A program made the translations under genes and the position numbers. 64,000 nt of DNA from Geoalkalibacter ferrihydriticus DSM 17813. Its GTDB lineage: Bacteria > Desulfobacterota > Desulfuromonadia > Desulfuromonadales > Geoalkalibacteraceae. The stretch lies in the NCBI RefSeq assembly GCF_000820505.1, contig NZ_JWJD01000001.1:707923-771922 (forward strand). Direction: 5' to 3'. Below the pieces are notes generated by a model that was not told where the DNA came from, made no database searches, and was given only the letters and a program-made list of their open reading frames with translations. Below are positions 31,055-38,788 of the stretch, one piece after another; position 1 is the stretch's first letter; the number at the start of each line of letters is the position of its first letter.

Positions 31055-32584
31055 TCACCCCGTCCGGCGATCCAGACTGCGGTATTGAATGGCCTCGGCA
31101 AGATGTGCTTGGGTGAGAGTGTCGTCGGCCCTGAGATCAGCGATGGTGCGTGCAAGTTTCAGAATCCGGGCATAAGAGCGTGCCGAAAGGCCCAGGCGAT
31201 CGGTGACCATTTCGAGCAGCTTGTGGCCGGCCTCGTCAACGGCGCAGAATTTACGGATATGGCGGGCTTGCATCTGTGCGTTGCAGTGCAGGCCGAAGGG
31301 CGCGAGGCGTTCGCGTTGGATGGTGCGCGCTGTTTCGACACGGGCGCGGATTGCCGATGAGGGCTCGGCGTCGCGTGGGTCGGCGAGATCCTTGTGCGCC
31401 ACCCGCGGCACTTCGACGTGCAGGTCGATGCGGTCGAGGAGCGGCCCGGAAAGGCGGGTTTTGTAGCGCTGGAGCATCAGCGGCGTGCATGAGCATTGTT
31501 GCAGGGTGTCGCCGTAAAAACCGCAGTTGCAGGGATTCATCGCCGCCACCAGCATGAAATCGGCGGGATAGGTGAGGCTGGTGGCGGCGCGGGCAATCGT
31601 CACCTGGCCATCTTCAAGAGGCTGGCGCAGCATTTCCAGCACGTTTTTCTTGAATTCCGGGAGTTCATCAAGAAACAGTACGCCGTTGTGCGCCAGGCTC
31701 ACCTCGCCGGGGCGCGGATAACTGCCGCCGCCGATGAGTCCCGCGTCGGAAATGGTGTGGTGGGGATGACGAAAGGGGCGCCGCGCAATGAGCGCCTGCT
31801 TTTCCGAAAGCAGGCCCATTACCGAATGGATTTTGGTGGTTTCCAGCGCCTCGGCGAAACTCAGGTCGGGCAGGATGGTGGAAATGCGGCGCGCCAGCAT
31901 GGTCTTGCCGCTGCCCGGTGGGCCGACCATCAGAATATTATGGCCACCCGCAGCGGCGACTTCCAGAGCGCGCTTGGCGTGCTCCTGCCCGCGCACCTCG
32001 GCAAAGTCTTCCGCTCCCTGGCGGGCCTGGGCAAAGAGTTCGGGGACCGGCAGGGAGCAGGGCGAAAGTTGGCGTTCGCCGTTGAGAAAGGCGACCACTT
32101 CGCCGAGATCGCGCACACCATAGACCCTGAGACCTTCGACAATGCCGCCTTCGGGGGTGTTTTCCTCGGGCAGAATGAGCCCCTGGGTCTGCCAGTCGCG
32201 CGCGGCCACAGCCACCGGAAGCACACCGCGCACCGGCTTGATGCGGCCGTCCAGGGACAGTTCGCCCATCATCACAAAGCGTTTCGCAGCGTTCTCTTTG
32301 ATCAGGCCGGTGGCGGTGAGCAGGCCTACGGCCATGGGCAAGTCGAAAGCGGCGCCATCTTTTTTGATGTCGGCGGGGGCCAGGTTGATGGTGATGCGCC
32401 GCGCGGGAAATTCGTAGCCGGAATTCTTGATGGCGGAAATGACGCGATCCTTGCTTTCCTTGACCGCGCCTTCGGGCAACCCCACAGTGGAAAATTGGGG
32501 CAGACCCTGGGCGATATCGACTTCGACGTCTACCGGATAGGCATCGATGCCGAGCAGCGCCCCGGACAAAACTTTGGCGAGCAT
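31055..32584 (-). CDS. comM: ComM/YifB family Mg-chelatase-like AAA+ ATPase
   Basis: A 509-aa protein begun at the ATG at 32584 after a GGGGGG site. The N-terminal Lon-S5-type domain (residues 1-165: AKVLSGALLGIDAYPVDVEVD and GLPQFSTVGLPEGAVKES) precedes a Mg-chelatase AAA+ core with Walker A GPPGSGKT at about 215, Walker B FLDELPEF and a C-terminal Mg_chelatase_C helical region ending in HLAEAIQYRSLDRR. ComM helicases remodel branched DNA and promote integration of transformed DNA; many non-transformable bacteria also carry one. It is a single gene, followed by a cold-shock gene on the same strand. Confidence 0.9.
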   Translation of the reverse strand: MLAKVLSGALLGIDAYPVDVEVDIAQGLPQFSTVGLPEGAVKESKDRVISAIKNSGYEFPARRITINLAPADIKKDGAAFDLPMAVGLLTATGLIKENAAKRFVMMGELSLDGRIKPVRGVLPVAVAARDWQTQGLILPEENTPEGGIVEGLRVYGVRDLGEVVAFLNGERQLSPCSLPVPELFAQARQGAEDFAEVRGQEHAKRALEVAAAGGHNILMVGPPGSGKTMLARRISTILPDLSFAEALETTKIHSVMGLLSEKQALIARRPFRHPHHTISDAGLIGGGSYPRPGEVSLAHNGVLFLDELPEFKKNVLEMLRQPLEDGQVTIARAATSLTYPADFMLVAAMNPCNCGFYGDTLQQCSCTPLMLQRYKTRLSGPLLDRIDLHVEVPRVAHKDLADPRDAEPSSAIRARVETARTIQRERLAPFGLHCNAQMQARHIRKFCAVDEAGHKLLEMVTDRLGLSARSYARILKLARTIADLRADDTLTQAHLAEAIQYRSLDRRTG

Positions 32585-32640
32585 GATGTTCCCCCCCATG
32601 CTGAGTAGATGAATTCAATGCAAAACTGCAAAAATCCCTG

Positions 32641-32740
32641 CACCGCTGAGCTCGCCGAGGACGCGAAGGGCCAAGAAGGAACCACCTGGCACCAATAGTT
32701 TTTCTCGGGTTTTCTCGGCGGCCTTCGCGTTCTCGGCGGT
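32641..32740. repeat. Palindromic CACCGC-GAGAACG element, copy 2
   Basis: The left arm begins CACCGCTGAG and includes CCGAGGACGCGAAGG (32655-32669); the right arm CCTTCGCGTTCTCGGCGG (about 32722-32739) is its reverse complement apart from a bulge and one or two mismatches. It lies directly downstream of trxB, between trxB and comM on the same strand, where it may end the trxB transcript. Confidence 0.75.
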
Positions 32741-32748
32741 AAAATGGG

Positions 32749-33681
32749 CTATTGTTCTTCGTCCATCAGATACTTCTCCGCCATGATGGCGGCCACCGCG
32801 CCATCGCCGACGGCTGTTGCGATCTGTTTGAGAATTTTTTTGCGCACGTCGCCGGCGGCGAAGACGCCGGGGATCGAGGTGCGGCATTCGGCGTCCGTGA
32901 GGATGTAGCCCTCGTCGGTAAGCTTGAGTACCTCAGCAAGAAAATGCGCTTTGGGCGTGACGCCGATGGCCATGAACACCCCTTCCACCGCCAGGGATTC
33001 TTTTTTGCCGCTTTTCAGGTTGTGCAGCTCGACGGCCTTGACGCCACGGGCATCGCCTTCGATGCGCTCGATCTCCGAATCCCAGAGAAGCTCGATCTTG
33101 TCGTTGGCGAACAGCCGTTGCTGAAGAATCTTGGTGGCGCGCAATTGGTCGCGGCGGTGAATCAGGTAGACTTTTTCGGCGAAACGAGTCAGAAACAGAG
33201 CTTCTTCAGCGGCCGTATCGCCGCCGCCGATGATGGCCACGGGTACGTTCTTAAAAAAAGCGCCGTCGCAGGTGGCGCAGTAGGAGACCCCGCGCCCGGT
33301 CAGTTCCTGTTCCCCGGGCACTCCGAGCTTGCGTGGCTCGGCGCCTGTGGTAATAATGACAGTGCGAGTCAGGATTTCTTCGCCGTCGACGCGCACCGCC
33401 TTGAAACGACCCTGATCGACGAGGCTTTCCACCTCACCGTACTTGACTTCAAGGCCGAATTCCTGACAGTGCTCCTGAAAACGCACCATCAGGTCGGGGC
33501 CGTCGATGCCGCCGGGGAACCCAGGGTAGTTCTCGACCTTGGTGGTGGTCATGACCTGGCCGCCGAGAATCATGCGTTCGACCATGAGGCTGCGAAGTTG
33601 GGCGCGCGAGGTGTAGAGACCGGCAGTGAGGCCGGCGGGACCGCCGCCGATGATTAGAACATCATAGTGTTTTTGCGACAT
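32749..33681 (-). CDS. trxB: Thioredoxin reductase
   Basis: A 310-aa flavoprotein begun at the ATG at 33681 (AAGGAG upstream), which gives the standard opening MSQKHYDVLIIGGGPAGLTAG. The FAD site is GGGPAG, the NADPH site is GGGDTAAEEALFL, and the redox-active pair is C135-C138 in CATCDG. The second FAD motif, GVFAAGDVR, is near residue 280. The enzyme passes electrons from NADPH to thioredoxin. No thioredoxin gene is adjacent. Length and motif order match low-molecular-weight bacterial TrxB. Confidence 0.95.
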   Translation of the reverse strand: MSQKHYDVLIIGGGPAGLTAGLYTSRAQLRSLMVERMILGGQVMTTTKVENYPGFPGGIDGPDLMVRFQEHCQEFGLEVKYGEVESLVDQGRFKAVRVDGEEILTRTVIITTGAEPRKLGVPGEQELTGRGVSYCATCDGAFFKNVPVAIIGGGDTAAEEALFLTRFAEKVYLIHRRDQLRATKILQQRLFANDKIELLWDSEIERIEGDARGVKAVELHNLKSGKKESLAVEGVFMAIGVTPKAHFLAEVLKLTDEGYILTDAECRTSIPGVFAAGDVRKKILKQIATAVGDGAVAAIMAEKYLMDEEQ

Positions 33682-33837
33682 GCGACTGCTCCTTGGGGCG
33701 ATATGGACGAGGGAAAAATAGCATAGGGCGGCGCAAAAGAAAACCATCCATAACAGGGCCGCGCCTGCGGCAAAGCCTGTTGCGCGGAACCAGGGCCGGC
33801 GCTAATATGAGTACGCTTTTTTTCGAGGGGTAGAAAA

Positions 33838-34806
33838 ATGGCGGAAGGCAACCATTTCGACCGGAAACTCACCAAGGGCTTCGTCTTTGCCATCGCCCTG
33901 ACCAGCGTTACCTTCGTCGCGGAGGTCATCGGTGGCCTGTGGACCAACTCTCTGGCACTGCTTTCCGATGCCGCCCATGTGTTCAGCGATCTCTTCGCCC
34001 TGGCGCTGTCGTTGATGGCGATCAAGCTCGCTTCGCGCCCGGCCACCGACCGGCGCACCTATGGCTGGCACCGCGCCGAGATTCTCGCTTCGCTGATCAA
34101 CGGCGCGACGTTGCTGCTTATGGCCGTGGGCATTCTCTTCGAGGCCTGGCGGCGTATTCTCGACCCCCAGGAGGTCAAAAGCCTGGAAATGTTCATCATC
34201 GCCACCGTCGGGCTGGTAATGAATCTGATTGTGGCATCGCGCCTGCATGGCCACTCCCACGACGATCTCAACGTGCGCAGCGCCTTTCTTCATGTGATCG
34301 GCGATGCCATCGCCTCGGTGGGGGTAATCCTGGGCGGTGTGGTGATGCTGTTGACCGGCTGGTACGTGGTGGACGCTCTGGTCTCCGTGGCCATTGTGCT
34401 GATCATCGGCTTTGGCGCGCTGCGCATCATGCGCGCCGCCGTGCATATCTTGCTCGAAGGGGTGCCGCCGCACATCGACATCAATGAGATCGTAACCAAA
34501 ATGCGTGCGGTGGAGGGCGTCAACGACGTGCATCACCTGCACTGCTGGTCGATCTGTTCGCACATAACCTCGCTGTCGGCGCATGTCGACGTGGAGCCAC
34601 AGTTCCGCCTGCGTCAAGGACAGATCGTGGGCGAGATCGAAGAGATGCTCGAGCACGACTACCATATAACCCATACCACCCTGCAGTGCGAGTGTTCGAG
34701 TTGCCTGAGCGGCCCGGTGATTCAGCAGCTGGAACACCGCCCGCGGCGTTCCAGCTTGTGCAGTCACGGCAAAGGGCCTCGCGACCACGACCACCATCAT
34801 TCTTGA
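33838..34806 (+). CDS. Cation diffusion facilitator (CzcD/ZitB-like efflux protein)
   Basis: A 322-aa protein with six membrane segments. The metal site is shown by LLSDAAHVFSDLFAL (residues about 40-54) in helix 2 and HVIGDAIASVG in helix 5, the paired HxxxD/DxxxD pattern of CDF zinc transporters. The soluble cytoplasmic C-terminal domain starts near residue 205 with VHILLEGVPPHIDIN. The last 40 residues are rich in His and Cys (CECSSC, HHHS), probably metal-binding. Such proteins export Zn, Co or Cd in exchange for protons. A small membrane-anchored protein gene follows 7 bases downstream in the same direction. Confidence 0.9.
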   Translation: MAEGNHFDRKLTKGFVFAIALTSVTFVAEVIGGLWTNSLALLSDAAHVFSDLFALALSLMAIKLASRPATDRRTYGWHRAEILASLINGATLLLMAVGILFEAWRRILDPQEVKSLEMFIIATVGLVMNLIVASRLHGHSHDDLNVRSAFLHVIGDAIASVGVILGGVVMLLTGWYVVDALVSVAIVLIIGFGALRIMRAAVHILLEGVPPHIDINEIVTKMRAVEGVNDVHHLHCWSICSHITSLSAHVDVEPQFRLRQGQIVGEIEEMLEHDYHITHTTLQCECSSCLSGPVIQQLEHRPRRSSLCSHGKGPRDHDHHHS

Positions 34807-34813
34807 GGAAACA

Positions 34814-35155
34814 ATGAAAAAAATCGGGGGCTTTTTTTTGTGGAGCCTGATCTTCGTGCTGCTGCTGGCAGCCTTGGATCAGGCTCTGCTGCGCATCGAT
34901 CTGGACCTGCCCGGTTATCGTGAAACCCGGCAATTTTACGTCGGCTTCCGCGATCGCTTGTTTGATCGGCCCGCGCAGCGCCGAACGCTGACTATCGAGG
35001 ATGTCATCGAGCAGGCTCCACCGGCCGCCCCGGCACAAAAAAACTCCGCCACAGGCTATGTGTACGTCGATGAGCAGGGGGCGCTGCACCTGGTGGACAG
35101 TCTCGAAGACGTGCCGCCGCGTTTGCGCCGCGAGGCCAAAAAGCTCAGCCGCTGA
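34814..35155 (+). CDS. Membrane-anchored protein with DUF4124-like C-terminal segment
   Basis: A 113-aa protein with one N-terminal hydrophobic segment (residues 5-24), then about 55 polar residues and a C-terminal stretch YVYVDEQGALHLVDSLEDVPPRLR. This resembles the DUF4124 motif (a short strand pair followed by VPxR). It probably faces the periplasm. The gene is 7 bases downstream of the CDF transporter, which suggests co-expression; involvement in metal export is a guess from position. Confidence 0.6.
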   Translation: MKKIGGFFLWSLIFVLLLAALDQALLRIDLDLPGYRETRQFYVGFRDRLFDRPAQRRTLTIEDVIEQAPPAAPAQKNSATGYVYVDEQGALHLVDSLEDVPPRLRREAKKLSR

Positions 35156-35167
35156 GTGGAGCGCCGA

Positions 35168-35959
35168 TCAGGGCAGGGTGCCGTAGATTTCCGGGCGCCG
35201 GTCCTGAAAGCAGCGAATCTTGCTGCGGAAGCTCGTCATTTGCTCGAAATCGAAGAGAGCCGTGGGCTGACAATCGGTTTCGCCGCCTTCGGCGAGGACT
35301 TCGCCCCAGGGCGAAATGAGCAGGCTCATGCCGAAAAAATCCAGTTTGCCTTGGATGCCGCAGCAGTTGGCGGCGACCACGAATTGCTGGTTTTCAATGG
35401 CGCGCGCGCGCAGCAGGGTGCGCCAGTGCTCCTGGCGGGGTTTGGGCCACTCCGCCGGCAGACACAGAATCTCCGCGCCTTCCAGGGCCAGTTTGCGGAA
35501 CAGTTCGGGAAAGCGCAGGTCGTAGCAGATCGCCACCCCCAGCCGTCCCACCGAGGTCGGCACCACCAGGGTGCTGTCGCCGGCCGCGAGGAAGCGGTCC
35601 TCCCCCATGGTCGAAAACAGATGCAGTTTGCGGTATCTGCCGCGCAATTCGCCCCGATCGATCACCGTGGCACTGTTGTAGAGTTTGCCGTCCTCGCTTT
35701 CCGGCAGGCTGCCGACCACCACCAGCCCGAGGCGCGCTGCAGTCTCCTGTAGCTCGGCGAGAATCGCCGGCGTTTCCTTGGCCAGTTCGACCAGGCGGCG
35801 ATAGTCATAGCCGGTGCTCCACATTTCCGGCAGAACGGCAAGCTGCACGCCGTCGTCAGCCGCCTGTTGCAGGGCAGAGAATGCTTTGCCGCGGTTGCGC
35901 GCGACGTCGCCGAGGGTAATGTTGAATTGGATTGCCGCGGAGCGGATCTGTCGATTCAT
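35168..35959 (-). CDS. Nitrilase-family carbon-nitrogen hydrolase
   Basis: A 263-aa cytoplasmic protein. The catalytic triad can be read: Glu in PEMWSTGYDY (residue about 43), Lys in GRYRKLHLFS and Cys in VAICYDLRFPELF (near 150). The short length and the RFPELF context place it in the branch of YafV/omega-amidase-like enzymes that deaminate alpha-keto-acid amides or repair glutathione, rather than true nitrilases. It converges on the small DUF4124-like gene. The start ATG is preceded by AAGGAG. No pathway partners are adjacent. Confidence 0.88.
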   Translation of the reverse strand: MNRQIRSAAIQFNITLGDVARNRGKAFSALQQAADDGVQLAVLPEMWSTGYDYRRLVELAKETPAILAELQETAARLGLVVVGSLPESEDGKLYNSATVIDRGELRGRYRKLHLFSTMGEDRFLAAGDSTLVVPTSVGRLGVAICYDLRFPELFRKLALEGAEILCLPAEWPKPRQEHWRTLLRARAIENQQFVVAANCCGIQGKLDFFGMSLLISPWGEVLAEGGETDCQPTALFDFEQMTSFRSKIRCFQDRRPEIYGTLP

Positions 35960-36099
35960 CTTGTCTCCTTGGGAACAACGTTTTATTGTTTCTCGGGCGC
36001 CGAATTTTCTGCTTCGGCCTGCAGGGGATTATAGGGCAATCCCTGCCCTCCGACAAGGCCAAAGGAACCGTCTTTTGATGGGTTTTTGACCGGTTTTGC

Positions 36100-36128
36100 T
36101 TGACACCCACCGAAGGCATGTCTACCCT
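36100..36128 (+). promoter_or_regulatory. Sigma70-type promoter of the Mrp-type operon
   Basis: A perfect TTGACA (36100-36105) and TACCCT (36123-36128) are separated by 17 bases. Transcription would start near 36135, leaving a leader of about 160 bases before mrpE. Confidence 0.55.
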
Positions 36129-36173
36129 TAACCCCGTTTTCATTTTCAGGATGTGTCCGATTGGTTCCAATTT

Positions 36174-36293
36174 TGCACTCTGGGTCGCATGAGAAACCCG
36201 GGCTTGCCGGGTCCGCCTCTGGCGCTCACAACGAGAGTGTTTTTGCTAAGGTCACTTCGCCGGGTTTCACGGCGGACAGATGATGGATTGATT
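36174..36293 (+). ncRNA. Structured 5' leader of the Mrp-type operon (candidate switch)
   Basis: Several complementary segments compete. GAAACCCGG (36193-36201) can pair with CCGGGTTTC (36260-36268, nine bases) or fold locally with CCGGGT (36207-36212). GTCCGCC (36211-36217) is perfectly complementary to GGCGGAC (36271-36277), just before the ribosome site. CACTCT (36176-36181) pairs with AGAGTG (36234-36239). The GTCCGCC pairing with the last helix would be a pseudoknot, so the arrangement is what one expects of a riboswitch-like leader. No known class is recognised. Confidence 0.5.
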
Positions 36294-36779
36294 ATGAGCA
36301 GGCTTGTAACTTTTTTGATTTTGTTCGTGTTCTGGATGATGTTGTCCGGGATGTTCGACGCCTTCCACCTGTTTCTCGGCGTGATCTCCTGCGCGGCGGT
36401 CGCATGGTTTTCTTCCCACCTGCTGTTTCCCGACGGCAAGATTGGGGTCGCCGGGCGTTCGGTTCTGGGCATGGCAGTCTATCTGCCCTGGCTGTTCTGG
36501 CAAATCGTGGTCGCCAACGTGCAGGTGGCCAGAATCGTGCTGCACCCGCGCATGCTCGAACTCATCAACCCGAAGATCGTGCGGTTTACCACCAGTCTCA
36601 AGTCGCCTTTTGCGCGGGTAACCTTCGGCCAGTCCATTACCCTGACTCCCGGCACCATCACCATCAACATCGACAACGACGAATTTACCGTTTACGCTCT
36701 GACCGACGACACCGCGGCGAGTCTGCCGGGTGAAATGGAGCGGCGGGTGGCGGCGGCGCTGGAAGAGGAGCGCGGGTGA
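36294..36779 (+). CDS. mrpE: MrpE/MnhE-type Na+/H+ antiporter subunit (MbhA-like)
   Basis: A 161-aa protein begun at the ATG at 36294; the upstream frame belongs to the leader. Two or three hydrophobic helices at the N-terminus are followed by the characteristic MrpE half: VANVQVARIVLHPRM, then SITLTPGTITINIDNDEFTVYALTDD. In the Mrp and Mbh complexes this subunit is structural and needed for assembly. It opens an eleven-gene run in which nearly all genes overlap or abut. Its stop overlaps the next start (TGATG). Confidence 0.9.
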   Translation: MSRLVTFLILFVFWMMLSGMFDAFHLFLGVISCAAVAWFSSHLLFPDGKIGVAGRSVLGMAVYLPWLFWQIVVANVQVARIVLHPRMLELINPKIVRFTTSLKSPFARVTFGQSITLTPGTITINIDNDEFTVYALTDDTAASLPGEMERRVAAALEEERG

Positions 36780-37084
36780 TGGAAACCTTTATTCTGACGG
36801 TCGCCGTCGTATTGACCCTGCTGATTCTGCTGACTCTCTACCGGGTGGTGGCGGGGCCGACAGTTCTTGATCGCATTGTCGGACTGACGGTACTCGGCGC
36901 CAAAACCACGGTTCTCTTGCTGTTGATGGGCCTGCTGTTTCACGACGTGGCGATGTTTGTGGATATCGCCCTGGCCTATGCCCTGCTGAACTTCATCGCG
37001 GTGCTTGGCGCCACCAGGTTTTTTCTGCGGCGCCGCAGTGTCAATCTCGAAGATGAAAAATCGGTCAAAGAGGAGGTGCGCTGA
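36779..37084 (+). CDS. mrpF: MrpF/MnhF-type antiporter subunit (MbhB-like)
   Basis: A 101-aa protein with three membrane helices. The middle part AGPTVLDRIVGLTVLGAKTTVLLLL carries the conserved DR of MrpF, and DVAMFVDIALAYALLNFIAV is the third helix. In this family the subunit contributes to a bundle with MrpG and the DUF4040 subunit that links antiporter units. The ATG at 36779 overlaps the previous stop; a GTG one codon earlier is a possible start. Order E-F-G-(DUF4040) matches Mbh. Confidence 0.9.
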   Translation: METFILTVAVVLTLLILLTLYRVVAGPTVLDRIVGLTVLGAKTTVLLLLMGLLFHDVAMFVDIALAYALLNFIAVLGATRFFLRRRSVNLEDEKSVKEEVR

Positions 37085-37086
37085 GA

Positions 37087-37410
37087 ATGTCTGTTGTGGT
37101 GGCTCTGCTGCTCCTGGCGGCGTTGTTTTTCTTTATTGTCGGCACGGTCGGTATTCTGCGTTTCCCCGATTTTTACACGCGCCTTCACGCGGCGGGCAAA
37201 TGCGATACCCTGGCCAGTATGCTGGCTTTGTTCGCCGTTGCTCTCTACACTCTTGACGGAATCAATTTCGCGGAAATTCTGGTGGCGCTCAAGATTCTCG
37301 CCATTGCCGCCTTTGTTTTTGTCGCCAGCCCCACGGCGACCCACGCCATCACCCGCGCCGCTCTGGCGACGGGAGTTGAGCCCTGGGTGCGTCCGGAGAA
37401 ACGCAAATGA
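37087..37410 (+). CDS. mrpG: MrpG/MnhG-type antiporter subunit (MbhC-like)
   Basis: A 107-aa protein with three membrane helices. GTVGILRFPDFYTRLHAAGKCDTL (split across helix 1 and the loop) is the family signature, with the R-F-P-D-x-Y/F core. Third helix: EILVALKILAIAAFVFVASPTATHAI. In structures of related complexes MrpG packs against MrpF and the small MrpA-derived subunits. The gene begins 2 bases after mrpF and overlaps the DUF4040 gene by 4 bases. Confidence 0.9.
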   Translation: MSVVVALLLLAALFFFIVGTVGILRFPDFYTRLHAAGKCDTLASMLALFAVALYTLDGINFAEILVALKILAIAAFVFVASPTATHAITRAALATGVEPWVRPEKRK

Positions 37411-37652
37411 TCTGGCAAGTTGATCTGATTATCCTGACCATGCTCGTGATCTGCGCCATCGGAGCGATCACGGTACGCGATCTGCTCAGTGCAGCGCTCA
37501 TTTTCGGCGCTTACAGTTTTCTCATGTGCCTGCTGTGGGCCGGCATGGGCGGCGTCGATGTGGCTTTTACCGAAGCGACCGTCGGCGCCGGGGTCAGCAC
37601 CATATTGTTCATTGCCGCTATTTATCGCACCAGCCGAAGGAGTAAGGATTGA
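37407..37652 (+). CDS. DUF4040 subunit (MbhD-like, C-terminal part of MrpA)
   Basis: An 81-aa protein with three membrane helices. The sequence ITVRDLLSAALIFGAYSFLMCLLWAGMGGVDVAFTEATVGAGVSTILFIAAIYRTS (described here in separate pieces: RDLLSAALIFG, GGVDVAFTEATVGAG and ILFIAAIYRTS) is the DUF4040 signature. In true Mrp this domain is fused to the end of MrpA, in Mbh it is the separate subunit MbhD, as here. It is thought to help form the sodium path. ATGA overlaps join it to the genes on both sides. Confidence 0.88.
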   Translation: MIWQVDLIILTMLVICAIGAITVRDLLSAALIFGAYSFLMCLLWAGMGGVDVAFTEATVGAGVSTILFIAAIYRTSRRSKD

Positions 37653-37921
37653 AGCTGCTCGCTCTTGCCGCCACTCTTCTCACCGGTGCCATTCTGCTTT
37701 ACGGCACCGCCGATTTTCCCGCCTGGGGCGATCCCGAGTCGCCGGCCAACACGCATGTATCCGCGGGCTATATCGAGACCGCGGTCCAGGCTACCCACAC
37801 CCCCAACCTGGTCACGGCGGTGCTGGGTGACTACCGGGCCTACGATACCATGTTCGAGCTGGTGGTCATCTACTGCGCCGGCATCGGCGTCATCGGCGTT
37901 CTGCGGAGAGTCAGGGAATGA
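37649..37921 (+). CDS. MbhE-like subunit (C-terminal part of MrpA)
   Basis: A 90-aa protein with two membrane helices, one at the N-terminus and one at the C-terminus (LVVIYCAGIGVIGVLRRV). Between them lies HVSAGYIETAVQATHTPNLVTAVLGDYRAYDT, which contains the TxTPNxVTxVLxDYRxxDT pattern of MbhE and MrpA C-terminal segments. Its presence as a separate gene after the DUF4040 gene supports Mbh-type rather than classical Mrp organisation. It overlaps both neighbours by 4 bases. Confidence 0.85.
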   Translation: MKLLALAATLLTGAILLYGTADFPAWGDPESPANTHVSAGYIETAVQATHTPNLVTAVLGDYRAYDTMFELVVIYCAGIGVIGVLRRVRE

Positions 37922-38397
37922 AAATTCTTCAGGAACAGGTCCGCGCGGGCAACTTGGGTGAAGATCTGATCATTCGCACCGCAGTGCGCATGATGGTGCC
38001 TTTTATTCAGCTTTTTTCACTTTACGTGCTGGCTCACGGCCATTACAGCCCCGGCGGCGGTTTTCAGGGAGGGGTGCTGCTGGGCGCATCTTTTGTGCTC
38101 ATGGCCCTGGCGTTTGACCTGAAATATTCCAAGGAGTTATTTCCGCCCAAGGTCATCATGGCCGCGAGCAACATCGGTGTGCTGATTTTTGCCGGCATCG
38201 GTGTTGTATGCGCGCTGCTCGGTGGGTATTTCATGGATTACGCCGCTTTTGCCACGGTGATTCCCATGGCGATTCCCGACTGGCGCTCCCTGGGTATTCT
38301 GCTGGTCGAACTCGGGGTGCAGATCGGCGTGGCCTGCATCATGCTCGTGCTGTATTGGGAACTGGCCTCCGCCGGAACCCTGGAGGAGGGACTCTGA
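37918..38397 (+). CDS. mrpB: MrpB/MnhB-type antiporter subunit (MbhF-like)
   Basis: A 159-aa protein with four membrane helices. RTAVRMMVPFIQLFSLYVLAHGHYSPGGGFQGGVLLGAS contains the GHxxPGGGFQGG signature that defines MnhB. This subunit is linked with the small MrpA-derived parts in the antiporter. It follows the MbhE-like gene with ATGA overlap and is 1 base upstream of mrpC, so it lies in the same transcript. Confidence 0.92.
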   Translation: MKILQEQVRAGNLGEDLIIRTAVRMMVPFIQLFSLYVLAHGHYSPGGGFQGGVLLGASFVLMALAFDLKYSKELFPPKVIMAASNIGVLIFAGIGVVCALLGGYFMDYAAFATVIPMAIPDWRSLGILLVELGVQIGVACIMLVLYWELASAGTLEEGL

Positions 38398-38398
38398 G

Positions 38399-38788
38399 AT
38401 GGAAGGCCTGCTCGAAGAGATTGTCGCCAAGTACAATTACTGGATTTACGTGGTGCTGATGATGATCGGCTTCTACGCCATGATCGGCAAGCGCAATCTG
38501 GTGAAAAAGCTTATCGGCATGAACATCTTTCAAACCGCCATCATATTGTTTTTCGTCTCGACCGGGGTCAAACGCGATGCCGGCCTGGCCGTTGTCGACA
38601 AGGAGCTGGCCCTGGCCGGCGCCATCGACGTGGCGACCGTGGTCAACCCTCTGCCCCATGTGCTTATGCTGACCGCCATTGTCGTCGGAGTCAGCGTCAC
38701 CGGAATTGCGTTGGCGGTTATCCTGCGCATCTACCGTGAGTACGGCACCTTGGAGGAAGACGAGATTCTGGAGAAAATCGGTCGATGA
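38399..38788 (+). CDS. mrpC: MrpC/MnhC-type antiporter subunit (NuoK-like, MbhG-like)
   Basis: A 129-aa protein with three membrane helices, homologous to NuoK. Conserved segments are YAMIGKRNLVKKLIGMNIFQTAIILFF and DVATVVNPLPHVLMLTAIVVGVSVTGIALAVILRIY, in which the PxPhxLxLTAIVVG pattern of MnhC is clear. The subunit has a conserved glutamate/aspartate in related complexes for proton passage; D of DVATVV is a candidate. It starts just after mrpB's stop and overlaps mrpD1 by 4 bases. Confidence 0.92.
   Translation: MEGLLEEIVAKYNYWIYVVLMMIGFYAMIGKRNLVKKLIGMNIFQTAIILFFVSTGVKRDAGLAVVDKELALAGAIDVATVVNPLPHVLMLTAIVVGVSVTGIALAVILRIYREYGTLEEDEILEKIGR

Larger units (their letters stand above)
35960..36293. 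other. Intergenic region holding the Mrp operon promoter and leader
   Basis: The 334 bases divide into the upstream side of the reverse-strand amidase gene and, from 36100, the promoter and structured leader of the antiporter operon (listed separately). No gene is present. Confidence 0.6.
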
